From contig NZ_CAKOET010000003.1 of NCBI RefSeq assembly GCF_933208495.1, positions 62,001-126,000 of the forward strand: a stretch of DNA of 64,000 nucleotides. The letters run 5' to 3'. The position numbers and the translations under genes are program-made. Positions 33,876-42,494 of this stretch are shown piece after piece (position 1 is the first letter of the stretch; every line of letters starts with the position of its first letter). This stretch comes from Convivina praedatoris (GTDB taxonomy: Bacteria > Bacillota > Bacilli > Lactobacillales > Lactobacillaceae). Under the pieces are notes generated by a model, which made no database searches, had not been told where the DNA came from, and saw only the letters and a program-made list of their open reading frames with translations.

Positions 33876-33899
33876 CAACGGGGGATCCTGTTGTTTTTT
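33876..33899 (+). terminator. Terminator between thiD and the men genes
   Basis: A 7-bp stem (33876-33882 with 33887-33893, one GU pair) with a GGAT loop and six T residues. menF starts 15 bases later, so some read-through or an unseen promoter must feed the men operon. Confidence 0.7.
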
Positions 33900-33914
33900 A
33901 TTAGGATGGAAAAG

Positions 33915-35105
33915 ATGAAAAGTTTCACAACTAATGCTCAGTTCGACACGATTAATCAATTAGTGCAACATCTGGATCAAGATGAGAGTAGCTTTTTTTT
34001 CGCTAGTCCCAATAATCAAGTTAGGATATTTGCCTTTGGTTGCCAAAAATCCTGGTCCAACTGGCAAGACATTGATAGTTCTAAATATTCCTTGATTGTT
34101 GGTGGACAAGATTTTGATACCGCTAGGTCGATTACACCACATCAAATGTCGAGTTATTGGTTCGCACCGAAAATTAGTGTTACTTGGAAAAAGAATCAGT
34201 TAAAAGTGGAGATCATTGATAGTATTGATTGGTCTAGCTGGTTAAAGTCAGTACACACCAATACGGAAATTGATAATCAGATTTTAAGTGTTAACGATGA
34301 ATTTGACTGGCTTGAGCGAGTTACACAATTGATTGATACTTTGAAAAATGATCAAGAGTTAAAAAAAGTTGTGTTTGGCCGTCAGCGATTGATAACATTA
34401 TCTGAACCAATGACGATTACGAAGCTGTGGTCCCAATTAATTGAGCAAGCACAGTCTTATCGAATCGTGTTAAAACAAAAACATCATTATTTTGTTTCTC
34501 TGACTCCCGAGCGGTTGTTATCAGTTGAAAATAGCCAGGTGCAGACTGCGGCTTTGGCTGGTACAGCAGCACGTAAAGACGATTATCAAGATGAGTCAAA
34601 GATAGCGAATACGTTGTTAAAGAGTAATAAAGATCGTCAGGAACATGATTATGTAACGCAAAATATTGTCAACAAATTGGCACCATTTGTAAAGAAATTT
34701 CGTTATTCAACTACTCCTGGAATTTTATTCACACCACAACTACTTCATTTGTATACGCCAATTCAAGCTACCATACTACCGGGGGTTAATTTTTTAACCT
34801 TAGCTCGAGCACTACATCCAACCCCGGCTTTAGCGGGACTACCACAGCAAAGCGCCTTGGCCTATTTACGGGTACATGAACAAGAACCTCGGGGACTTTT
34901 CGGAGGAGCCTTAGGCTATTTTACAAATGAAAATCAAGGGGAGCTAGCGGTAGGAATTCGTTCTATGGTAATTTCAGGGCGTCAGATTCAACTGTTCGCC
35001 GGGGCTGGTATTTTAGCTCAATCCCAAACCCAAAGTGAATGGCAAGAGACCCAGGCAAAATTTTCGACGATGGAAAGTATTATTCAAGAGGTGATTTCTA
35101 AATGA
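33915..35105 (+). CDS. menF: Isochorismate synthase
   Basis: Converts chorismate to isochorismate, the first menaquinone step. The 396-residue product has the chorismate-binding C-terminal half: KVVFGRQRL, ALAGTAARKDDYQDE (catalytic Glu region, about 217-231), the NKDRQEHDYVTQNI segment (about 238-251), ALHPTPALAGLPQ (about 301-313) and EPRGLFGGALGYF (about 327-339). These match MenF rather than anthranilate or aminodeoxychorismate synthases. The start is at 33915, with AGGATGG 5 bases upstream. It overlaps menD by 4 bases. Confidence 0.93.
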   Translation: MKSFTTNAQFDTINQLVQHLDQDESSFFFASPNNQVRIFAFGCQKSWSNWQDIDSSKYSLIVGGQDFDTARSITPHQMSSYWFAPKISVTWKKNQLKVEIIDSIDWSSWLKSVHTNTEIDNQILSVNDEFDWLERVTQLIDTLKNDQELKKVVFGRQRLITLSEPMTITKLWSQLIEQAQSYRIVLKQKHHYFVSLTPERLLSVENSQVQTAALAGTAARKDDYQDESKIANTLLKSNKDRQEHDYVTQNIVNKLAPFVKKFRYSTTPGILFTPQLLHLYTPIQATILPGVNFLTLARALHPTPALAGLPQQSALAYLRVHEQEPRGLFGGALGYFTNENQGELAVGIRSMVISGRQIQLFAGAGILAQSQTQSEWQETQAKFSTMESIIQEVISK

Positions 35106-36703
35106 AAGTTGATCGGTTAACATTTAATACGAAACATCTAATTTCAGCACTTGTAGTGGCTGGTGTTAAAAATTTTGTTATTTCGCCGGGATCTCGGAGT
35201 ACACCGATTGCGTTGTTAATTGCTGAATATGCTCAGTACGATCCTGCAATTTGTTATTGGATTGATGTAGATGAGCGGTCGGCAGCTTTTTTTGCTCTAG
35301 GATTAGCCAAAGGATTGCAACAACCCGTTGTTTTATTAGCCACTTCGGGTACTGCTGTTTTGGAATATCTCCCGGCAGTGGCTGAAGCACAGGTTTCGGA
35401 AATACCGTTAATTTTGTTGACGGCTAATCGACCTCAAGAGTTACAGGATTTGGGTGCTGCTCAAACTATTCCGCAAATTGAACCTTTCACGGTTTATGCC
35501 AAAAAGCAACTGAGTTTAGTCTTACAAGATGACGAACCAGACGTCACTGAGTATATTGATTTTAAGGTGCAAGCGTTAGTACACGAAGCGGGGCGCGCGC
35601 CAGCTGGGCCGGTTCAAATTGATTTACCTTTGCGAAAGCCACTCTTACCAGCTATGGGAGAGGAACCAATTGATCCCGTTCAGCCTTTGGCGTATGCAGC
35701 TATGGGTAAAAGAACGCTAGATAAGTCTCAATCACTAACAGGTTACCAACGAATTATGATTCTGGCTGGACCCAATGTGACGGCAGATTATCAAGATCAG
35801 TTGTGGCGCTTTGCCCAAGAATATAGCATTCCGGTTTGGACTGATATCTTAAGTCGAGTCCGAACACCTAAAAGTTTGTACGGGTTGAATGACTGGTTAA
35901 CCGATGATAAGTTAGGCTCGCAATATTTCCCGGATTTGGTTCTGCGCTTTGGGAAAACGCCGATTTCACCTAGTTTATTAGCATGGTTGAAGCAAAAAGC
36001 AATCCCAATTTGGCAAATTGGGACGCCAGCTGATTTAGATTACACTCGCCAGAGCCAACGTTGTTTTGAAATGGTACCATCTGAGTTTTTAAATAGCGTT
36101 GCCTGTGTTCAAAGTGATGAACAACAAGATTTTAATGCTCGTTGGCAAGCGCTTAGTCCAAATAAGGGAACATCACGTGCCAGCGATTTAATTTCTTGTT
36201 TGGATCAAATTGTTAATCCTGAACAGGCTATTTTTGTTGCTAATAGTCTGTCCATTCGACAGATGGATACTTATTTTTCTGGTAAAAATAGTCATAAAAT
36301 TTATGCTAATCGTGGTGTGAATGGTATTGATGGGGTAATTTCATCAGCTCTTGGTTTATCAGCTAGTCAAAAGCAGCACCGAAGTATTTTATTGACGGGG
36401 GATTTGTCATTCTTTCATGATATGAATGGCTTGATGATGGCTAAAAAATATCAGTTGCCATTAGATATTATTGTAATGAATAACAATGGGGGCGGGATTT
36501 TTGCCGGTCTACCACAGGCGCAGTGCAATCAATATTTTACAGAACTTTTTGCAACTCCTTTAAATTTAGACTTCCAATCCATCGCTCAGGTGTATGATTT
36601 ACCATATACTGCTTTACAGAATTTAGCGCAGTTGCCACAATTATTAAATCGGTCTGTTACGGCAGGACCACAATTAATTTTGTATGAAAGTGATGCCTAT
36701 TAA
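35102..36703 (+). CDS. menD: SEPHCHC synthase (2-succinyl-5-enolpyruvyl-6-hydroxy-3-cyclohexene-1-carboxylate synthase)
   Basis: Thiamine diphosphate enzyme that joins isochorismate with 2-oxoglutarate. It opens VVAGVKNFVISPGSRSTPIALL, with the cofactor-activating Glu in DERSAAFFALGLAKG (about 57-71) and the TPP/Mg block LTGDLSFFHDMNGLMMAKK (about 425-443) ending at NNNGGGIFAGLPQ. These are MenD hallmarks. It has 533 residues, slightly shorter than the E. coli form. ATGA overlap with menF shows coupled translation. Confidence 0.95.
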   Translation: MKVDRLTFNTKHLISALVVAGVKNFVISPGSRSTPIALLIAEYAQYDPAICYWIDVDERSAAFFALGLAKGLQQPVVLLATSGTAVLEYLPAVAEAQVSEIPLILLTANRPQELQDLGAAQTIPQIEPFTVYAKKQLSLVLQDDEPDVTEYIDFKVQALVHEAGRAPAGPVQIDLPLRKPLLPAMGEEPIDPVQPLAYAAMGKRTLDKSQSLTGYQRIMILAGPNVTADYQDQLWRFAQEYSIPVWTDILSRVRTPKSLYGLNDWLTDDKLGSQYFPDLVLRFGKTPISPSLLAWLKQKAIPIWQIGTPADLDYTRQSQRCFEMVPSEFLNSVACVQSDEQQDFNARWQALSPNKGTSRASDLISCLDQIVNPEQAIFVANSLSIRQMDTYFSGKNSHKIYANRGVNGIDGVISSALGLSASQKQHRSILLTGDLSFFHDMNGLMMAKKYQLPLDIIVMNNNGGGIFAGLPQAQCNQYFTELFATPLNLDFQSIAQVYDLPYTALQNLAQLPQLLNRSVTAGPQLILYESDAY

Positions 36704-36718
36704 GGGGAAAACAGTTGG

Positions 36719-37552
36719 ATGGCTGAAATTATTTTGAATGTTAGAGAGTATCCTTATCATTTCTATTACCAGCACAATAGTTCTGCCAAGGTTAATTGGC
36801 TGTTTTTACATGGATTTATGGGTAGTCATCGTGACTTTGATCAAGTATTAGACTATTTACCAGGAACCGTTTGGACGGTTGATTTACTGGGATTTGGCAA
36901 TCAAGCACCGTTGGTACCCCGAACGCGGTTAAGTATGGAAAGTCAAATCATTGATTTTGAAATTATTTTTCAGCACTTTAACTGGCAAAACTTGAACTTA
37001 GTTGGTTACTCAATGGGTGGACGGTTAGCCCTTGGTTTAGCACAATCACATTTAGCTGATTTTATTAATTATTTAGTTTTAGAAAGTAGCACGGCGGGGC
37101 TTGATTCAGCCCAAAAGCAACAAGAACGCCAATTCCACGATGAACAACGGGCCAATGCCTTACTGGCAGATTACCGCCAGTTTGTTCAAAATTGGCGTGA
37201 CTTACCGCTTTTTGCCAGTCAAAAATTATTACCAGTACGGCAGCAGGTGAAAATTCAGCATGAACGTCTAAATCAAAAACCTGATAATATGGCTAATTCT
37301 TTACGAATGATGGGTACCGGTAGTCAACCTAATTTTTGGCCTAAGTTAAAACAATTAAAGCTTGCTACGGGCTTGATTGTCGGGGAAAATGATTTTAAAT
37401 TTATTAAAATTGCTCAAAAATTATCAGCAAGTATACCTGATGCTAAACTATTAGTTATTAAAAATGCCGGTCATAATGTTCACCTAGAACAACCAGATGT
37501 TTATCAGGAGATCTTACAACGCTTATGTATCAAATCCAAAGTATCCGATTAA
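36719..37552 (+). CDS. menH: SHCHC synthase-like alpha/beta hydrolase
   Basis: Removes pyruvate from SEPHCHC to give SHCHC. The 277-residue alpha/beta hydrolase shows the oxyanion block FLHGFMGSHRDFD (about 29-41), the nucleophile elbow GYSMGGRLAL (about 98-107, Ser100) and the catalytic His in NAGHNVHLEQPDVY (about 249-262). These match MenH. Its position between menD and menC supports the call; without that context it would be an unspecific hydrolase. It overlaps menC by 28 bases. Confidence 0.9.
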   Translation: MAEIILNVREYPYHFYYQHNSSAKVNWLFLHGFMGSHRDFDQVLDYLPGTVWTVDLLGFGNQAPLVPRTRLSMESQIIDFEIIFQHFNWQNLNLVGYSMGGRLALGLAQSHLADFINYLVLESSTAGLDSAQKQQERQFHDEQRANALLADYRQFVQNWRDLPLFASQKLLPVRQQVKIQHERLNQKPDNMANSLRMMGTGSQPNFWPKLKQLKLATGLIVGENDFKFIKIAQKLSASIPDAKLLVIKNAGHNVHLEQPDVYQEILQRLCIKSKVSD

Positions 37553-38661
37553 TACCGGTGGCCTTACCGTTGGTTAATCAGTTCGTAACCGCTCAAGCGC
37601 AGCTAGTAAAACGACCACTAACGCTAGTAGAAATGACCGTTTGGGATACAGTTACTAATACAATGGTCACTGGTTACGGTGAGGTTCAATCTTTTAGTAC
37701 GCCCAATTACGCCTCAGAAATTCAAAATAATAGTCTTTGGGCGATTGAAAAATGGTTAGGACCACAGTTATTAGGCAAATCAATTGCTAATCCACAAGAG
37801 TTTGAAATTCAGTTAAATCAAGTGATTCCTTCTTATTCTTTTGCCAAAGCTGGGCTAGCATTGGCTTTTTGGGACTGCGTTGGTAAATTAAAGGGACAAT
37901 CGCTAGCACAAATGTTGGGCGGACAGATATCAACGGTGGCCGTTGGGATAGCAATTGGACAACAAGAAACTTGGGCAAAGACCACTGAGGCAGTTATCGG
38001 CGCGATTGAACAAGGATATGGCAGAATTAAATTAAAAATCGCTGGCCAAAACTGGCAATTCAATGAGTTAATTGAGTTAATTAATCACTTTCCAAATCAA
38101 GATTTTTCATTAGATGCCAATGCTTCCTTATCTTGGGAACAAGGAATAGCTTTACAAAAGTTACCCGAAAATGTGAAGTTTGTGGAGCAACCTTTTGCTA
38201 ATGGAGATTTCATTGAGCATGCTCATTTACAAAAGAAACTTAGAATAGCGCTGAGTCTAGATGAAAGTGTTAACCATCTTACGGATGTTAAAACGATGAT
38301 TGCTTGTCGTTCTGCTCGACTCTTAACGCTAAAAATAGGGAAAATTGGGGGATTATTAGCCGCTCAAGAAGCCATTGATCTTCTTAAAAAAGGTCAATTG
38401 CAAGCCTGGGTGGGCGGAATGTTTACCAGTGGGCTGGGGCGCAGTGCTGATTTAGCTTTAGCCAGTTGTCTTCCTAATGCGTACCCAGCTGATATTTCAG
38501 ATACGAAACGTTACTTCCAATATGATTTAATTCAAGAAAAGCTTACAGTTCAGCAAGGAAACATCGCAGTTCCTCAACAGGCTGGTCTTGGAGTTAGTAT
38601 TAATTGGCATAATGTTAGTAAAGCCCAATATAGTGCTGAAATTAAGATTGCCAGTAAATAA
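37525..38661 (+). CDS. menC: o-Succinylbenzoate synthase
   Basis: Enolase-superfamily enzyme that dehydrates SHCHC to o-succinylbenzoate. It has 378 residues. The catalytic Lys pair is in IKLKIAGQNW (about 170-179), metal ligands in SLDANASLSW (Asp, about 193), EQPFANGD (Glu) and SLDESV (Asp), and the second Lys in LTLKIGKIGG (about 268-277). The sequence is of the Firmicute MenC type. It is the last men gene here; menB, menE, menA and menG must lie elsewhere if the pathway is complete. A weak terminator follows. Confidence 0.93.
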   Translation: MYQIQSIRLIPVALPLVNQFVTAQAQLVKRPLTLVEMTVWDTVTNTMVTGYGEVQSFSTPNYASEIQNNSLWAIEKWLGPQLLGKSIANPQEFEIQLNQVIPSYSFAKAGLALAFWDCVGKLKGQSLAQMLGGQISTVAVGIAIGQQETWAKTTEAVIGAIEQGYGRIKLKIAGQNWQFNELIELINHFPNQDFSLDANASLSWEQGIALQKLPENVKFVEQPFANGDFIEHAHLQKKLRIALSLDESVNHLTDVKTMIACRSARLLTLKIGKIGGLLAAQEAIDLLKKGQLQAWVGGMFTSGLGRSADLALASCLPNAYPADISDTKRYFQYDLIQEKLTVQQGNIAVPQQAGLGVSINWHNVSKAQYSAEIKIASK

Positions 38662-38694
38662 AAAGCCTTTGACATAATTGTCAAAGACTCTTTT
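38661..38694 (+). terminator. Terminator between menC and the Ada-like gene
   Basis: CTTTGACA (38667-38674) pairs with TGTCAAAG (38679-38686) around TAAT, flanked by AAAAAG and CTCTTTT; usable from both strands. Confidence 0.65.
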
Positions 38695-38704
38695 AAACTA
38701 AAAT

Positions 38705-39256
38705 TTAATTAAACTGCTTACGGTACTGTACTGCGGTTAGACCAGCTTGTTGTTTAAAGACTGTATTAAAATATGAAAGATTGGGTATACCAACTTTCAG
38801 CCCAATTGCAGCTATAGATAGATTGGTATTTTTTAAAAATTCAGTCGCGTGAAACATTCTGACATGCAGCAGATAGTTTTGAGGTGTTTCATCTGTTTCC
38901 AATAGGAAACTACGATGTAAGACGCCAGTACTAGTGTGAAAAGTTTGGCTGAGTTCCTCCAATGTAATCCGCTTGGCGTAGTTTTTAACTAAGTAGGATT
39001 TTACATTGAGTACAAAACTAGCTCGTTCATCTAGCTTCCCAAATGGATGACAATCTGGGCAGGGAATGAATCCATGAATTAGTGATTCATCCGGTGTTTT
39101 GAAAATTTCAATATCTTTTCGAGTGAATTGTTTTGGCCGTAGGCAGCCTGGACAACATACACGATGATCGGTGGTTACACCGTATAAAAATTGATTGTTG
39201 TAGCTGGCATCATGTTCATTAATCGCTTGCCAACGCTTTTTGGTTAGAGAATACAT
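38705..39256 (-). CDS. Ada-like regulator: methyl-phosphotriester (zinc) domain plus AraC helix-turn-helix
   Basis: A 183-residue protein beginning MYSLTKKRWQAINEHDASYNNQF, the classic opening of the Ada N-terminal domain. The four Zn/nucleophile Cys are present: VCCPGC (C-x3-C, plus one extra Cys) and PCPDC. An AraC-type double helix-turn-helix follows (about 92-183: TLEELSQTFHTSTGVLHRSF and SIAAIGLKVGIPNLSYFNTVFKQQAGLTAVQYR). B. subtilis AdaA has this layout; it repairs methylphosphotriesters by self-methylation and then activates transcription. No AdaB partner is adjacent. I take the ATG at 39256, with AAGG 11 bases upstream, over a TTG 10 codons earlier. Confidence 0.9.
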   Translation of the reverse strand: MYSLTKKRWQAINEHDASYNNQFLYGVTTDHRVCCPGCLRPKQFTRKDIEIFKTPDESLIHGFIPCPDCHPFGKLDERASFVLNVKSYLVKNYAKRITLEELSQTFHTSTGVLHRSFLLETDETPQNYLLHVRMFHATEFLKNTNLSIAAIGLKVGIPNLSYFNTVFKQQAGLTAVQYRKQFN

Positions 39257-39359
39257 GTTCAGCTTTACCTTCATTTCGTTAGACAAATATATGTCAGAAA
39301 ATTATATCACAAATCACAATCTGACACCATTATACTTCTTTTATATTTTAAATAGTGCT

Positions 39360-39388
39360 TTGTGTTCAGAATTTTATTCAGGTAAAAT
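39360..39388 (+). promoter_or_regulatory. Promoter of the TPR gene
   Basis: TTGTGT (39360-39365), a 17-base spacer and TAAAAT (39383-39388); the start would be near 39395, with AGAAGGGA before the ATG. Confidence 0.5.
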
Positions 39389-39439
39389 AAGAATACTTTA
39401 GCATCTCAATACCCAGTGCACTAGAAGGGATTCTATTAC

Positions 39440-40720
39440 ATGACATCCGAAAATATTAGTCAAGCCGAGCAAGGTTTGGCATCATTAAGTTTAGGACAAT
39501 TTGATCAAGCACAATTGTTTTTTGATCAGGCCTTGCAAGTTGATGACGATGATATGGTTTATAGTTTGGCCGAAGAATTAGCTGGTCGTGGATTTTTGGA
39601 TCAAGCGCAACAAATATACCAACATCTGTTAACAAAATATCCAGAAGAAGATCAATTGAAAACAGCTTTGGCTGAAATTGCAATTGAAGATAATCAAACG
39701 GAACTAGCTCAGGAATATTTAGCTAATATTAGTCCGGATTCGTCCAGTTATATACCAGCCTTGATGATTAAAGCTGATTTGTATCAGGCTGAAGGATTGG
39801 TTGAATCAGCTCAGCATTGCTTACAACAGGCTGAACAGCTTGCACCAAAAGAAACGGTGGTTCAATTTGCTTTGGCTGAATTTTACTATACGACTGCTCA
39901 ATATCGCTTAGCGATTAATTATTATCGTAGTTTGTTATTGGCAGGAGAACGATACCTAAATGGGATTGATTTAGTGAGTCGAATCGCCTTGGCCTATGCG
40001 GCCATTGGCAATTATGACAATGCGATTGGTTATTTAGAACAAATTAAGCCGGAGCTAATGTCTTTGGATACTAAGTTCCAATTGGCGTTGCTGTACTACC
40101 AAAGTCATCGCGATGACGAAGCTATTACACTCTTTGAAGAAGTTCTTGCCGAAGATAGTCAGTATAGTTCTGTTTATCCATATTTAGGACAAGCCTATGA
40201 ACAGGCAGGCGAAATTGAAAAGGCGTATCAAAATTATCAACTAGGTTTAGCGGCTGATCAAACTAATGATCAACTTTATCGTCAAGCTGGAAAAGCCGCC
40301 CAACAATTAGGAGATTCAGAAGCTGCCGAAGCTGATTTTCAAGCTGCTCTAGCCATTGATGATCAAGAAATTGCCAATTACCTTTTATTAGCTAATTTTA
40401 AAATGGCTCAAGGAGAATATCAAACTGTTATTGATACTATTGAGCAAGCCCAGAAAAAAGAGTTGGTTGATCCAAGTTTCTATTGGATGCTCGCCTTAGC
40501 TTATCAAAAATTAGATAATTATAAGCAGGCGCAGTTCTATTGGAATCAAGCTGTAGAGGCTAAATTAGATCGTCCTGAATTTTTGTTGGATTTAGCAAGT
40601 TGGTATCATGAACAAGGAAAGCTGAATCAAGAGCGATTGACCTTAGAGCATTATCTAGAACAAGTGCCAGATGATTATGAAGTCCAAGATCGTTTGAGTG
40701 GGTTACTTTTAGATGACTAA
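39440..40720 (+). CDS. Tetratricopeptide repeat protein
   Basis: A 426-residue soluble acidic protein composed almost wholly of TPR helices, about ten repeats of 34 residues. Examples are AEQGLASLSLGQFDQAQLFFDQALQVDDD, ALAEFYYTTAQYRLAINYYRSLL and AYPYLGQAYEQAGEIEKAYQNYQLGL-like units with the conserved G/A-Y-A positions. No enzyme domain or membrane segment is visible. Its homologue in Firmicutes is a YpiA-like TPR protein in a similar place before cca or dfrA. The role, probably protein-protein scaffolding, is unknown. It has its own promoter and precedes cca by 60 bases. Confidence 0.87.
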   Translation: MTSENISQAEQGLASLSLGQFDQAQLFFDQALQVDDDDMVYSLAEELAGRGFLDQAQQIYQHLLTKYPEEDQLKTALAEIAIEDNQTELAQEYLANISPDSSSYIPALMIKADLYQAEGLVESAQHCLQQAEQLAPKETVVQFALAEFYYTTAQYRLAINYYRSLLLAGERYLNGIDLVSRIALAYAAIGNYDNAIGYLEQIKPELMSLDTKFQLALLYYQSHRDDEAITLFEEVLAEDSQYSSVYPYLGQAYEQAGEIEKAYQNYQLGLAADQTNDQLYRQAGKAAQQLGDSEAAEADFQAALAIDDQEIANYLLLANFKMAQGEYQTVIDTIEQAQKKELVDPSFYWMLALAYQKLDNYKQAQFYWNQAVEAKLDRPEFLLDLASWYHEQGKLNQERLTLEHYLEQVPDDYEVQDRLSGLLLDD

Positions 40721-40780
40721 CAATCTAAAAATTGCTAAGATAGGTTGTGATGATAGATGTCCTAGGAGTGCTAAAAATAA

Positions 40781-41986
40781 ATGAAGATTGATCAATTTCC
40801 CAGTCAAATGGCTGAGGCTCGGCCAATATTAAAAAAGATAGAAAACGCTGGTTACGAAGCTTTTTTTGTGGGTGGCGCAGTGCGAGACATGATTCTGGGA
40901 GATCCAATTCATGACGTGGATATTGCTAGTTCAGCATTTCCACAAGAAATTAAGATGATTTTTGAAAATACCGTAGATACTGGTATCCAACATGGGACAG
41001 TGATGGTGTTAGATCATCATATTGGCTACGAAGTTACGACTTTTCGAACAGAATCAACCTATACTGATTATCGAAGACCTGATAAAGTGACTTTTGTTCG
41101 TAGTCTTAATGAAGACTTAAAACGTCGCGATTTCACGATCAATGCCTTGGCCTTAAAAGCTAATGGCGAAGTGGTGGATTTATTTGATGGATTAACCGAT
41201 TTAAAAAAAGGGTTAATTCGTGCGGTTGGGGACCCAGAGGAACGTTTTAATGAAGATGCTTTGCGGATTATGCGGGCAATTCGCTTTAGTGCCCAGTTAG
41301 ACTTTGCGATTGAAGACCAAACCAAAACAGCCTTAACTGATTTGGCGCCCAATTTGACTAAAATAGCAGTAGAGAGAATCCAAGTTGAATTTGAAAAAAT
41401 GCTCTTAGGTCCAGCTGCTAGCCGGGGCTTGCAACAAGCTTTGGATAGCCATTTGTTAGCATATTTACCAGGAGGAGTCGGTCGCTGGCCATTGACGACT
41501 TGGCAAGAGATTTTGACGAATTTAAATCGTTTACAAATTAGTCAAGTGGCAATTGCTTGGATAAATCTTTTAGTACTTTCGCCAGTGGCAGAACAAGAGA
41601 TTGCTAGTTTTTTGCGAGAATGGAAATTAAGTCGTGCAGTGATTAAAACGGCGCAGGCGTTAGTCCCTATTTTGAGAGGACAGGTTTCCTTGGATACGTG
41701 GCATCTTTATCAAGTTGAAGCGTATCAAGAGCAATTAATCGAATGTATGTACTTTTTAGGCTTTAATAAGGCCGAAATCGTTTTAGCGCAACAAATTTTT
41801 GAACACTTGCCCATTCGAAATGCCCGACAAATGGCGCTTAGTGGTCAAGAATTGATGCAAAGTGGCTTAGTTAAACCGGGACCTGAGATGGGAGAATTAC
41901 TACAACGCTTGGAAAAGGCAGTTGTTACTGGCAAAGTTCCTAATCAACAGGCAGCGCTATTAGCCTATGTCAGACAGGAGAAATGA
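40781..41986 (+). CDS. cca: CCA-adding tRNA nucleotidyltransferase
   Basis: Adds or repairs the 3' CCA end of tRNA without template. The 401-residue product has the class II nucleotidyltransferase head: FVGGAVRDMILGDPIHDVDIASSA (about 29-52, with the metal-binding Asp-x-Asp), TFRTE and RRDFTINALALKANGEVVDLFDG (about 112-134), then the amino-acid Watson-Crick template region with EDALRIMRAIRFSAQLDF. The Firmicute type without HD domain. It is preceded by GGAGTG and is one base from dfrA. Confidence 0.95.
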   Translation: MKIDQFPSQMAEARPILKKIENAGYEAFFVGGAVRDMILGDPIHDVDIASSAFPQEIKMIFENTVDTGIQHGTVMVLDHHIGYEVTTFRTESTYTDYRRPDKVTFVRSLNEDLKRRDFTINALALKANGEVVDLFDGLTDLKKGLIRAVGDPEERFNEDALRIMRAIRFSAQLDFAIEDQTKTALTDLAPNLTKIAVERIQVEFEKMLLGPAASRGLQQALDSHLLAYLPGGVGRWPLTTWQEILTNLNRLQISQVAIAWINLLVLSPVAEQEIASFLREWKLSRAVIKTAQALVPILRGQVSLDTWHLYQVEAYQEQLIECMYFLGFNKAEIVLAQQIFEHLPIRNARQMALSGQELMQSGLVKPGPEMGELLQRLEKAVVTGKVPNQQAALLAYVRQEK

Positions 41987-41987
41987 G

Positions 41988-42482
41988 ATGACTGAAATTA
42001 AGATGGTTTGGGCTGAAGATGAGCAACATGCGATTGGCAAAAATGGTCAAGTCCCCTGGGATTTGCCTGCCGATCGGGCGCTGTTTAAAAAAGAAACTTT
42101 GGATTCAATCATGATTATGGGGCGTAAAACTTGGGATAGTATTGGACGTCCATTACCACAACGACAGAGTGTTGTTGTAACCCAACAGCCTAATTTTTCA
42201 ACAAATTTTAGTGATGTGATCGTATGCCACGATTTAGCGGATGTATTAAAGTACATCAAAGCAACCAGTGGTTTGGTGACCGTGATTGGTGGCGCACAAA
42301 TTTATAAAATGATGATGCCTTATGCTACCCAACTAGTGGTAACAAGGGTTATCGGCGATTTTGCTGGTGATACTTGGGTTGAACCAGTTGATCTAGATGT
42401 ATTTGATTTGACTAAAAGTCAGTCGGAAGAACAAAATGGCATTGAATTTAAGATAATGTATTATCAACGTAAGGGTAAATGA
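41988..42482 (+). CDS. dfrA: Dihydrofolate reductase
   Basis: NADPH-dependent reduction of dihydrofolate. The ATG at 41988 follows CAGGAGA by 7 bases and gives 164 residues (MTEIKMVWAEDEQHAIGKNGQVPWDLPAD...). Family motifs are WAEDEQHAIGKNG, PWDLPAD with the catalytic Asp, MGRKTWDSIGRPLPQR (NADPH phosphate region) and VIGGAQIYKMM. The first half-codon overlap with cca indicates one transcript. No thymidylate synthase gene is next to it. Confidence 0.96.
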   Translation: MTEIKMVWAEDEQHAIGKNGQVPWDLPADRALFKKETLDSIMIMGRKTWDSIGRPLPQRQSVVVTQQPNFSTNFSDVIVCHDLADVLKYIKATSGLVTVIGGAQIYKMMMPYATQLVVTRVIGDFAGDTWVEPVDLDVFDLTKSQSEEQNGIEFKIMYYQRKGK

Positions 42483-42494
42483 GGATTATAAAAT

